A stretch of DNA of 64,000 bases from Gonocerus acuteangulatus (lineage: Eukaryota; Arthropoda; Insecta; Hemiptera; Coreidae). Below the pieces are notes generated by a model. It was not told where the DNA came from, did no database searches, and worked only from the letters and a program-made list of their open reading frames with translations. Position 1 is the stretch's first letter. The number at the start of each line of letters is the position of its first letter. Both the position numbers and the translations under genes were made by a program. Location: contig OX328128.1 of the NCBI GenBank assembly GCA_946811695.1, forward strand, positions 76,664,821-76,728,820, given 5' to 3'. Shown here one piece after another: positions 1-9,545 of this stretch.

Positions 1-172
1 AGAGAAAATTGGTGGTTTTCTAAAAAAAGCACTTTTTTTTCTTTTTTTTTTAACCTTTAGAACAACATAAGTCTGGAACAAAAGCAGATAGAAACGTGTG
101 GTTTGCAGCAATTAACGACTTTACTAGTTTCATTCTTTTGAGTATTATCACCTACTTGCAATACACCCTGTA
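1..172. mobile_element. End of an ACACCCTGTATA-type TIR element, cut by window edge
   Basis: The stretch ends in ACACCCTGTATA, the inverse of the TACAGGGTGT ends seen at 20843, 40757 and 54393. Only one end is inside the window, so size and type cannot be set. Confidence 0.35.
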
Positions 173-1514
173 TATACGTAGACATTAAATGTATATAAAT
201 AAATTAGTCACTTTGCTTTTGATTCATTAGACTGATCCTTGGGTCATTGTGCGTTTTATCAATTATTGTGTCATTTTTAATTAGACTGATTAGTCTGATT
301 TATTAGTCACTCTGTATTCGATTGACTAATCTGTTTATATAGTCATAAAACATAGAATACATAGAATAATACTCAGAAGCAAATTTTTTTTATTGCAATT
401 TATACGTAGACGCTATAGTGACTCCAATCATGTAAAATTCTACCTATCAAATAAATATTCTTTTAATTTTTTTTTTAAAAATATAATATGATTAATTATA
501 TATTTTATGCCAATTCAAAGGGTTCAAAACAAATTCTAAACATTATTTCAAATTAATATTTATTTGTATAAAAAAAATAAATATTGCAAACACTTTTTGT
601 AGCTCTTTCTCTGTCCTCACAAAGCTCTTCTTATACTAGAAGTATAATAAAATTTGAGTTGCTAATTTTTTTATACTTTTCTAATTTAACAAATTGGGAC
701 GTGAAAAACTATAACAGCTCGGAAGATGAAGCAACAAATACAAAACATTTATAGAGTTTATTTATTATTTTTTTTTAGCACTCTTAAAGGAATGTATTGA
801 GGATACACTGATGAAAGAATTTTTGAAAAATATCTTGAAATTATCATCAGTCCTACTGACTTAGATACTGAAAGTAACTAGCATTAAAATTAATATATAT
901 GTTTATGTGTGTGTGTGTCTGTTAACACTCTAGTGGTAGCAGGTTTTGTTCTGTTTTTTTGCCCAAAAAATTGGTTCATAGCATTCCCAAATGATTGGAT
1001 GAGTTTGTTTACCATCGATGATCAAAATCGGACCCTCTGAAGAGAGGCGACTAATACCCAAATTCCTAATTTTCCCCTATCCGCTGTACCTTTTGTTACA
1101 TTGTAATGAGAGAGATGTGTTGTAAAAATAAACTAAATCAGTCCTTCTGAAGGAGGGGGAGGGGGTTAGGCCAGGCCTAAATTATTAATTTGCTCATAGC
1201 AGCCAAAACTAGTTATATTGAAACGGAACTCTGTATACGTATTTGGTATCTATTAAGAATGTCCAGCAGACAGGGTTTACTCCAGAACAAAATTAAATAA
1301 AAATTAATAATTGCACTACCACCTTCTGACGAGTGTGCTTAGTAATGATGCTCCTGCATAACTGAATTTAATTTTTTCAAAAACAAAATAAATATGCTCT
1401 AGATATATTGTCATTCTTGCTGCCCCTTCGAGGGTGGTTATAGTTTTAATAAACAGATTTTGTTTTGTTTTTTAACAGAAGTTCCTTATTGGTAGCCCAT
1501 CATGTTTACAAGGC

Positions 1515-1562
1515 GGCCGTTATTTTTACTTCCTTTGTTGCGAGGAAATAAAAATAACGGCC
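1515..1562. repeat. Long perfect-stem hairpin (MITE-like)
   Basis: Two 19-nt arms (1515-1533, 1544-1562) pair with one mismatch around a 10-nt loop, and flanking CCCAT/ATGTT and AACATGGG continue the symmetry. Probably the core of a small foldback element; no gene around it. Confidence 0.6.
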
Positions 1563-1707
1563 AACATGGGCAAATAAGTAATTTATGTGGTGAGTTTGGT
1601 AATATTAAATGAACCCTGAGATATAATGAAAATATAATAAAAACATTTCAAGTCAACTTTTTCTATAACAACTTTTTTATTCTTTTCTTCCCCCCCCCCC
1701 AAACACC

Positions 1708-1709
<2 letters not shown>

Positions 1710-1760
<51 letters not shown>
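1710..1760. repeat. (AT)n microsatellite
   Basis: About 25 AT units next to a C-run at 1691-1700. No gene nearby. Confidence 0.9.
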
Positions 1761-1766
<6 letters not shown>

Positions 1767-1957
1767 TTTAATGAGATAGGATTGATGAAAACTTCAGGAA
1801 ATTTTTCAAAAATATTTCATGAGTGCAACTGCGAAAATGAAGAGGTGTTAGAGATTTGTTCAGCCTTTTCTAATTTGGGATAAATTTAAACAACAAAGAT
1901 AATATATAAATTTTCAATATCTTAGTAATACTTTCTTCATACGTTATTATGCATATT

Positions 1958-2050
1958 AAAACAATATTTTCTTTTAAAAAATTAAAATTATAATAACAGA
2001 CACTCTAATTTTAATTTTTTTTTTTTTTTTTTTAAAAGAAAATATTGTTT
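1958..2050. repeat. Inverted duplication with repeated 3' flank
   Basis: 1958-1989 and 2007-2050 are inverted copies (AAACAATATTTTCTTTTAAA and complement) around ATAATAACAGACACTCT. That central word recurs at 2064-2081 and, in part, at 2139-2149. The layout suggests a template-switch event followed by retroposon insertion. Confidence 0.6.
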
Positions 2051-2081
2051 GACACAAAAGAATTATAATAACAGACACTCT

Positions 2082-2138
2082 TCGGCGCTAATAGCCAAAC
2101 AGTTGATGCACCGTACAAAAAAAAAACAACAAAAAAAA
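2082..2138 (+). mobile_element. Hairpin-tail mini-retroposon, copy a
   Basis: Starts TCGGCGCTAATAGCC, ends GATGCACCGTAC plus an A-rich tail, and is flanked by the 11-bp direct repeat ACAGACACTCT (2071-2081, 2139-2149). The body equals only the last ~38 nt of the tRNA-SINE at 21487; CGGCGC and GCACCG can pair. Confidence 0.7.
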
Positions 2139-2229
2139 ACAGACACTCTGGTCATTAAATTTACATAAATTCTGATATTAAAATCACATTCATCACTGTA
2201 TAATACATATTTACAACACATACCTATAA

Positions 2230-2660
2230 ACAGTTAAGAAAGGCAGTGTTGGACACAATTTTATCATTAACAGCCCGTTCAGATACATGGGAAAGTTCAA
2301 TTGCATATGTGCGGACTTCTGAGAGAATATCTATTTCACTCTCCCTTCTGTTCAGTCATTTAGAAAGCACAATGAACTTTTAACATACTTCATTCAATCT
2401 AAAATATTTACATTTAATTTCATATTCCAATGAATTTAAAAATCATTTATTCACATACTGAAATATGAATGGCACTTAGTGCAGTAAGCAAATGAGTGAA
2501 AAACTCTAAGGGATAAGGTTATAACCGATGGAATTTTCCCCATGAATATAGGCCACACCCTATTCCTCCAAATACACTTTCTTTTTGAACAGGCCATCGT
2601 TTAAATTCTTTTCATCCTTAGTTTTGGCTAAGAATTGAATTAGAATTGGCCAAACAGAAG
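2230..2660. repeat. Dispersed foldback-repeat family, copy 1
   Basis: Shares blocks such as AAAGTTCAATTGC, CTCCCTTCTGTTCAG and TTTTGGCTAAG with copies at 33420, 34500, 43885 and 61380. No coding sequence. The rest of 173-2868 holds nothing else I can identify. Confidence 0.5.
2446..2451 (-). promoter_or_regulatory. Candidate polyadenylation signal for ankyrin gene
   Basis: Minus-strand AATAAA about 420 nt beyond the TGA at 2869. It lies inside a dispersed repeat copy, so the 3' end may have been supplied by that repeat. Weak evidence. Confidence 0.25.
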
Positions 2661-2868
2661 GGAAATTTCCCTCCCACAAGTTCGTGTAGTGATGGATACG
2701 ACTTATCGACATATTTTATGTCTGAAAGCCTGTGACAGTTTTGAGTAAGTTTGGGCAACAGATCCAGATCCTAAAATGTTGTAAAAATACAGTTTCTATC
2801 CAAACACTTCTATCCCTACTATTTAAAAACTTAAGCCAATTCTTGCTATGAATGTAGAAAGTTGTCGT

Positions 2869-3408
2869 TCATTTCTCGTTAATGTCTGGGACATAATTCA
2901 AATTATACGAATCAAGAATAGCTAAGACATTTCTGTGACCGTTATCCTTTGCATAATTGTGGCAAGTCAAGCCATCGTCGTCTTTCTGCAGAAGGTCTGC
3001 ACCTCTCTTTAAGAGGTGTGTCACAGACGAAGAATGGCCTGAAGACGCCGCAAAGTGCAACGGTGTCCTTCCCCAACGTTCCCTCGCATCCACTCTAGCT
3101 CCATTTGCCAAGAGGCTCTTGAGGATCTTGACATAGCCTCGTTTCGCCGCCATGTGGAGCGGCGTGCAAAGATTTAGATCAACCGCATTGACTAGAGCAC
3201 CTTCCTGAATGAGGAAATTTGTTGTGTCCAAACTCTCACTCTGAACGGCATAGTGCAAAGCCGTCCTCTTGTAATTGTTATAAGCGTTGACATCTGCTCC
3301 TAAGTCGAGGCATTGTTGGATCTTCTTCGTGTTTCCTTCTTTTGCCGATTCTATCAGGATATCGTCCACTGTCTGCAGGAGGCATTTCTTCGACCCCATG
3401 GCAGTCTC
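2869..3408 (-). CDS. Ankyrin-repeat protein, main exon
   Basis: Encodes most of a small ankyrin-repeat protein. Counting from the internal Met at 3399, about five repeats span residues 10-172. Clear repeat cores are TALHYAVQ (near 46), TPLHMAAKRGY (near 79) and TPLHFAASSGH (near 112), with helix-2 motifs such as LLANGARVDA and LLKRGAD; the first and last repeats are degenerate. Such repeats bind partner proteins; there is no catalytic domain, signal peptide or membrane segment. The exon follows a TTTTCTCTTCAG acceptor at 3409, and GAG ACT GCC precedes the Met in the same open frame, joining in phase 0 to the ATG exon at 8340-8302. An alternative is initiation at 3399, which has a strong GCCATGG context. 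A third option is that the exon is the 3' end of the large gene upstream. Stop is TGA at 2869. Family not identified beyond the repeat. Confidence 0.85.
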   Translation of the reverse strand, partial: ETAMGSKKCLLQTVDDILIESAKEGNTKKIQQCLDLGADVNAYNNYKRTALHYAVQSESLDTTNFLIQEGALVNAVDLNLCTPLHMAAKRGYVKILKSLLANGARVDARERWGRTPLHFAASSGHSSSVTHLLKRGADLLQKDDDGLTCHNYAKDNGHRNVLAILDSYNLNYVPDINEK

Positions 3409-3813
3409 CTGAAGAGAAAATAAAATGGATGACTCCTTTGATTTTTTTTTCTTCTAAAACTCCATTTACACCTCATTAACTGTTTAAAAAAACTTGCATC
3501 CAGCATAAACGTACTCGTTTATAGACTTTTTCTAGTTTAAAATCTTACAATATCCAACAAGATGATAATGAATTGTCAATTGAAGACACAAGGATAAAGA
3601 AATACATAATACAGGCATTTAGATGTAATTTAAAAACAAAACAATGATTACAGACTAAAGTTAGGTTTTCACAGGGCAATAATACAAAAGCGTGTTTGCT
3701 TTTGGTCTCGCTTTCGTGGATCTTGCCTAAAAAAAACCCAAGTGGGGACAAAGAGTGAGATAGCTTGATCGTCCAAAAGCTTAAAAATCACGCTTCATTA
3801 TTTGCTTGAAATC

Positions 3814-4060
3814 ATGGAGGAGCTTTTACAAGAAAGTATTTTGGCCAATAAGTTAAGGGAATGTCAAGTAAATATTACAAAACGGAAGAAAAAGCGCTGG
3901 TGAGTAAGAGAGTGGATCTAAAACAGGAGGAATTTGGAGGCAACCAATTTATTAGATTTGGACCTACTTCAAGTGACAAAAGAGCAGTTTGATTTCTTGA
4001 GATTATTGTCCCTTCAAATCACAGAATCTGGGGACTCTTTCAATAAACATTTTTTTAAAT
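3814..4060 (+). pseudogene. PIF/Harbinger-like transposase N-terminal remnant
   Basis: From ATG at 3814 the frame gives MEELLQESILANKLREC, then a KRKKKRW.VREW pattern and EQFDFLRLLSLQI, interrupted by stops after KKRW and REWI. The order of a basic RRRWWVRPW-type motif followed by an F..FLRLS motif is typical of PIF/Harbinger transposases. Too short and decayed to be active; could also be a related domesticated gene exon. Confidence 0.45.
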
Positions 4061-4379
4061 AAAGTATGAAATACACACGCTCTCTATGCACACAGTTGTC
4101 TCGTTTTATGAATTCCCAAATTCGAATTTATATTTTTTTTTTGCAAGATGAATCATATAAAATCCCCTCATTTTTATTCCCAAAATTTCAAAGTTTTGTC
4201 ATCTTGGAGTTTAATTACGCAAGACGATTACTGCGACCTTTCTAAGTTTTTAGTTTTTAGCGCGGTTCCTCCCTCCCCCATAGGGAGGAACCCCGCTTAT
4301 AAGGTTGATACAATGAAACAATCCGGAAGTGCCGACAAGAAAATTTCGCTTTCAGAACCCCTAGAGACCGAAAATAACG

Positions 4380-4395
4380 GTGGTTGGTTCAAATT

Positions 4396-4494
<99 letters not shown>

Positions 4495-4900
4495 CTGTTC
4501 GCTCATTTCTGGCTTCCCTGATGGTCCGATTTTGATGAAATTTGGTACAAAAATCTGTCGTCCAATTTGAAAGGTCAAGTTCGTTAACCAGTGAAATCCG
4601 CCCACTGAAAGATGGCGTTTGGGGCGAAATTCGCGCAAAAAAAATCGTCACGCTTACGTTTTTGAGTTCATAAGCTTGTAAGTACTCTTTGTATAGGCTT
4701 CTTGGGCTAGGAAAACGAATGGAACCATTTTCAAGGCGATAGCTTTAACCGTTTTCGAGAAAACTGAAAAAATAATTTTTGAATGCCATTTTTGGTTTGG
4801 GTACTTAGAATCATGGGATTCAGTTGAAACATTTACTGCATGTTCTACTTTCATTAAAACTAATATGTTGAAATTTTGGTTGCGTTTGGAGTTAAGGAAG
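4380..4900 (+). repeat. Dispersed repeat with internal (TA)n, copy 1
   Basis: Two (TA)n tracts (4398-4436, 4453-4489) precede TTGTCTGTTCGCTCATTTCT and a segment that matches 44960-45566 in inverse orientation (AAAGGTCAAGTTCGTTAACC there as GGTTAATGAACGACCTTTC). Open frames across the TA tracts are artefacts. Confidence 0.55.
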
Positions 4901-5500
4901 GGTTAGAATAAAATATTTTATTAACAGACATAAAAATGTTTTGGTAACTTTGTATACTTTCCTTAATATCTCGAAAAAGGTTGAGAATTTGGGAAACGGA
5001 AGAATACCATTAGAAAGCTTACTAAATGCTCTACAAAAAAGGTTCTAATGAAAGTTTTGATTAGGCGATGTCAATCGGAGAAATAAGTGCTTAAAACTTT
5101 AAAGTAATTGATTTCGCTTATTCGAACTGTTCTTTTTGTCTTTGATTTTGATACTTAAAATTATGGGATTCAGTTGAAACATTTTCTGCATGTTTGAATT
5201 TCATCAACACTAATATGTTAAAATTTTGGTTACGTTTGGAGCTAAGGAAGGATTAGAATAAAATATTTTATTAACAGACATGAAATGTTTTGGGAACTTC
5301 GTATACATTCCCTAATATATCGAAGACGGTTAGGAATATTGGTAAACGGAGGGTTACCATGTGAAACTTACTAAATGTTTTACAAAAAAGATTCTGAAAC
5401 AATTTTTGGTTAGGCTATGTCAATCGGAGAAATAAGTGCTTAAACATTGAAGTAATTGATTTCGTTTATTCGAACGGTTCTTTTTGTTTGTTTTTATTCC
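4801..5500 (+). repeat. Two-copy tandem duplication, ~350-bp unit
   Basis: The block from TTAGAATCATGGGATTCAG (near 4806) recurs at about 5157 with roughly 85-90% identity by eye, including GTCAATCGGAGAAATAAGTG in both. It lies in the ankyrin-gene intron. Confidence 0.75.
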
Positions 5501-5619
5501 TTGTTATTTTTTAATTTCTTAAAGTTGGATAATGTATTTGACAATAAAACAGATTAATTAAAATAAGAAAAACAATTCATTGTTAAAAATATATCAGGCT
5601 GTACCGTATGAAATGTCAG

Positions 5620-5705
5620 TTTTGGATTTGCCGATTTCCTTCAAATGTCTTGAAACTGTCGAGGCTCCTACTCCGAGTTCTTTGGCATATTCCCTAGTGT
5701 TTTTA
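5620..5705 (-). pseudogene. Mariner-like helix-turn-helix fragment
   Basis: One minus frame reads REYAKELGVGASTVSRHLKE followed by IGKSK, a clear HTH of the kind found at the N-terminus of mariner-type transposases. Nothing else of a transposase remains nearby. Confidence 0.4.
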
Positions 5706-5709
5706 ATTG

Positions 5710-8300
5710 CTTATAGTAGTCAAATGTATTTGTCAATAAAACAGGATACGTATAATTAGAATCAATATTTTTTTTGTTAGAATTCGAAGATGCCGTAAAA
5801 ATATCTATATTACAGTACTGGTGTTGATTTCGTTCTTTAGAATTATTCTTGGTATTCCCTATTTTCATCTGTTACCCATAGTTTTTTATTGCTAGTAGTT
5901 TTTTCTTATTGATTATAGAATATAAATCTATTTGGCTATAAAACAGGATACGTAAAATTAGTGACAATATTTCGGAGATTTCTGAGCGAAATACTTTTAA
6001 GATTTTCTACCACCACGAACGGCTTTTTTCCTCTATTTTTATCCACTAGATAGGCTTTATTTTGTATATTATTCTATATAAGTTTTATTAATCAGGGGAT
6101 TCTGATGAAATGTCGTGTTTTTGCTGTGGATTTTAAATACGATGTGTCTAAGATTGGATCAAATTAGCGAGTCTACATAGTTAAGAACAGACGACGGAGG
6201 TAGACTTCTTGCTATGATTTAGTCTACATATGTATATTAAGTCCTAAATCCAAAAAATAAACTTCACAACGGTTAGATACTATGAGCGAATATGGCGGTT
6301 CAATGCCCGTAGAAACAAGTGGGCCGCAGGAAATTTACCTGCTAAGAGTTAATCCTCAAGAGCTGTAAATATACCCCAGGTATCTGCCGACACAAATACA
6401 AAGCCTAGGCGGAGAGCACCCCAAAAACTCAGATCCAAACATAAGGTTATATACTAAATATTCATAAAGACTACTTAGTTGTAAACCGATTCATCAATTA
6501 GCAATCAATAGTTTTCAACAAAGGTTATATACTAAATATTGATAAAAAGTATTTAATTAGAAAAAAAACAATATTCCACAAGACTTGTTTTTGGTCCATT
6601 TGTGTCTACTCCATAGACTTAATTAGGTATATTATTCTATTGTAGTTGGGCAACTAAACTTGGTTTTATTTTGTTAAATAAAGTTTTTTTTCTTGACTTG
6701 TTATTCGTCAAGACTTTTATTTGTTCTTGTGTATTTACTAGATAGGTTTTATTCGGCATATTATTCTATATAGGCTATATTGGGCAGGGTATTCTACTCA
6801 ATCTTGTGTACTTCTTGATCCTTCTGTACTTGGGCGTATATAAAAACAATTTCGGGGGGGGGGGGAGCTGAGACCATTTCCAGGGTATGGAATACTAAAT
6901 ATTCAGAGCTTGGAATAGTTTTAGGCAACTAAAACGCTATTACACGTAAAATAAAATATGTTTTATGAACTAAGTGATCTTATTTAATTTATTTTTAAGG
7001 GTTTTACGAGAAGTTTTTATCATCAATTCAAAATTTCGGGAGGGGCTGCAGCCCCCCCCCTCATATACACCCATGCTTCTGTATCCTCTAGAAAGGCTTT
7101 ATTAGGCATATTTTGTATTGATTTAAAGAGCTTTGCTTTAGAATGAGAGCCAGATTCTGTAATTTCCGCTTCTGTGTAAAAGTTAGCTACTGTCGGTGTC
7201 CCTGACGCCTTAATATCACTTTTATTCGAGATGTTCGAGAGGATTTTGACAATTTTCACGAGATATATATATAAAAAAAAAATAAGTTTATTTCTTTTCT
7301 AAGCTTATCAAATGGCACTAGGGACATGAACGGAACCGCGCTAAGATGCTGCAGTTCCTGCGAGTCGGACTTTTTAACAAGTGTTTGTTTTTAAAAATGA
7401 GACTGGTGAGATTCGTGACCAAGCTTGACAATCAAACATGTTCGTGAATTTGCCTGACACCCAATGACATACGGGCCAAACTCACGCCACCTCATTCAGA
7501 CGACGCAATTCCACGAATTCTAGGGTCACGCATTCGTATTATTGCACCAGTGAAAACGGGGCTTAAAGGAAAATTTTCTGTATGCAAAATGACCAATGAA
7601 TCAGATGAATCAATTTAATACGAAATGAACATCAAAACAAATTAATTAATCAAATGTAAGTGACTTATGAATCAGATTAATAAATAAAATTCAAATTCAG
7701 TAAAGAATCAGATTAATCAATCAAAAACAAAAGAAATTCCAAAATCTTACTTCGGTTGAGAGAATACTATCAACAATTCTTGTAGTACATTTAATAAACT
7801 TTTAAATAGGTTCTTACATTTATAAAATTTGTCACCTGTGTTCGAAATGTTTCGGAAATAAGTCCTTTAAAGGAGTAAAATGGCTCTTGACTGATATCCT
7901 TGACAAAAGTCTGTCATGTAGGAGCTGCATAACTAAGTGCTTTCCTCTGAAGATGGGTAGTGTAGACTGCATTTCTGAATAAGTTGCTTAAAATAACCAA
8001 CCTATTTGTCCTAACTATTTGATTTGATATTACCAAAGTGACAATACTCAAGAGAACAAAAGCTAGGAGGCATCATCTGTCAAGAAAATCATTTGGATCT
8101 CTTTACCACCCACAAGATTGTGTTCACTACACATTCCTGTATCTAACTCATTTATTTCAAAAAAGTCACTTGACTTCTGGGGCCCTCAAATATAATTTCT
8201 GTGTGCCACATTATTTTATTTTAAAATGTATTAGTACATATACACACTAAGATAGAAATAATATATATTCAGAAATAACTATCTCATTTTGAAAAACTCA
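5710..8300. other. Ankyrin-gene intron, no gene seen
   Basis: AT-rich sequence with scattered similar phrases (CTAGATAGGCTTTAT at 6045, 6750 and 7090), a G-run at 6855 and a C-run at 7055. These look like degraded repeats. No exon or RNA gene supported. Confidence 0.5.
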
Positions 8301-8301
8301 C

Positions 8302-8340
8302 CTTCAAAAAATCGCAGGATTCCAAAGAGCAGTGATTCAT
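8302..8340 (-). CDS. Ankyrin-repeat gene, first coding exon
   Basis: ATG at 8340 opens 13 codons (MNHCSLESCDFLK) ending AAG at a GTGAGT donor. An in-frame TGA lies four codons upstream, so this ATG would be the start. Splicing over a 4.9-kb intron to 3408 keeps phase 0 and gives a 192-residue protein. The untranslated part of the exon probably extends to around 8430. No TATA box seen. Confidence 0.55.
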
Positions 8341-8603
8341 ACAGACTGTTCAAGGAAATTTTGGAAACAGCGAAACCAATCCAAAAATAAAACACACTGC
8401 GATCACTTTTACACTCACACTTCACAAGGGAACACTGGGTTAAGAAACATCGCACCATACTCTTTAGTAAAGTACATACATTTTTTATTGATTTTTTTTG
8501 TCTAAATCAATGGAAATTGATTTTATCAATGATTCAAATTTCACGTCATCGACCTCAAACAAAACTTGATCAGATATAAGATATTGAATTACAGTTATGT
8601 GTT

Positions 8604-9105
8604 AACCCTTTAGAGATCATGAGCTAATATAGTAGCTCGGTGACAGGTGGCCTACCCGGACCGTGAGTTACTATAATAGCTCGGCTTCTCCAGCGTTTCT
8701 AGACTGTGAGTTACTATAGTAGCTCAGTGACAGGTGAGGTCTCCGGACCGTGAGTAACTGTAGTATCTCAGAGACAGGTGGCTCCCCAGACCATGAGCTA
8801 CTATAATAGCTCGGCTTCTCAGCATTTCTAGACTCTGACCAACTTTAGTAGCTCGGTGAGAGGTGGGCTACCCGGAACATGAGCTACTATAGTAGCTTGG
8901 CTTCTCCAGCGTTTCTAGACTCTGACCTACTTTAGTAGCTCGGTGAGAGGTGGGCTACCCGAACCATGAGCTACTATAGTAGCTCGGCTTCTCCAGCATT
9001 TCTAGACTCTGACATACTTTAGTAGCTCGGTGAGAGGTGGGCTACCCGAACCATGAGCTACTATAGTAGCTCGGCTTCTCCAGCGTTTCTAGACCGTGAG
9101 CTACC
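8604..9105. repeat. 87-bp palindromic satellite, ~6 copies
   Basis: Units carry the perfect palindrome AGCTACTATAGTAGCT, then CGGCTTCTCCAGC, a related TTTAGTAGCTCGGTGAGAGG and GGGCTACCCG. The first copies are more divergent, the last three almost identical, suggesting recent spread at the right side. The array starts at a TTAACCC, the end motif of the TTAA elements in this window. Confidence 0.85.
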
Positions 9106-9210
9106 CTTTTCGAACCTTTTTTTTCTAAACCCTTTTCTACCTGCTGCATCTATTCAACCCTGCCTTGTAGGTCCCCTCAGTCTACTTTCTGGTTTTTAAC
9201 AGTGCAGTGC

Positions 9211-9216
9211 TTTATT
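9211..9216 (-). promoter_or_regulatory. Candidate polyadenylation signal AATAAA
   Basis: TTTATT on the plus strand, i.e. AATAAA on the minus strand, about 280 nt past the tentative stop at 9498. Chance hits are common in AT-rich DNA. Confidence 0.3.
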
Positions 9217-9497
9217 AAAATTTCAACATGTGTGTAGGAAGAATACATGCTTGTGTACCGTGCCCCGTGTTTTGGCATTTGCCACACGCAAACAAATTTT
9301 TAATATTTAAAAAAAATCGATTTAAAAATATGTTAATAGTTAATTGATGAGTTATTAAAAAAAAATTAAAAATAGTTCCACCTGTGCTGGTCCAAAGTCC
9401 GGATCAAAAAAGATGATGGGGAACGATGCATAATTAAAGGAAAGAACGCAATTGCAGAGTCAAAAAGTAGTCGATTCAGCAGGAACATTTGGCATCA

Positions 9498-9545
9498 CTA
9501 CCACTTGGTCCAGCAATACCTCTTTGATTCTGACGTATTCGGTCG
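9498..9545 (-). CDS. Tentative terminal exon with stop
   Basis: A TTATTAAAACTTTAG acceptor is followed in phase 0 by 15 codons (RPNTSESKRYCWTKW) and TAG. A minus-strand AATAAA lies about 280 nt downstream. It fits as the last exon, but it is short and rests only on acceptor, phase and polyA signal. Confidence 0.35.
   Translation of the reverse strand, partial: RPNTSESKRYCWTKW

Noticed and set aside
4148..4638. Open frames across the TA tracts on both strands
   Set aside because: They are Ile/Tyr runs produced by (TA)n; no splice sites or conserved residues.
7023..7259. 78-codon minus frame ending in GGAAAPPEILN
   Set aside because: Runs through a C-run typical of repeats, no splice signals or recognised domain; treated as chance.
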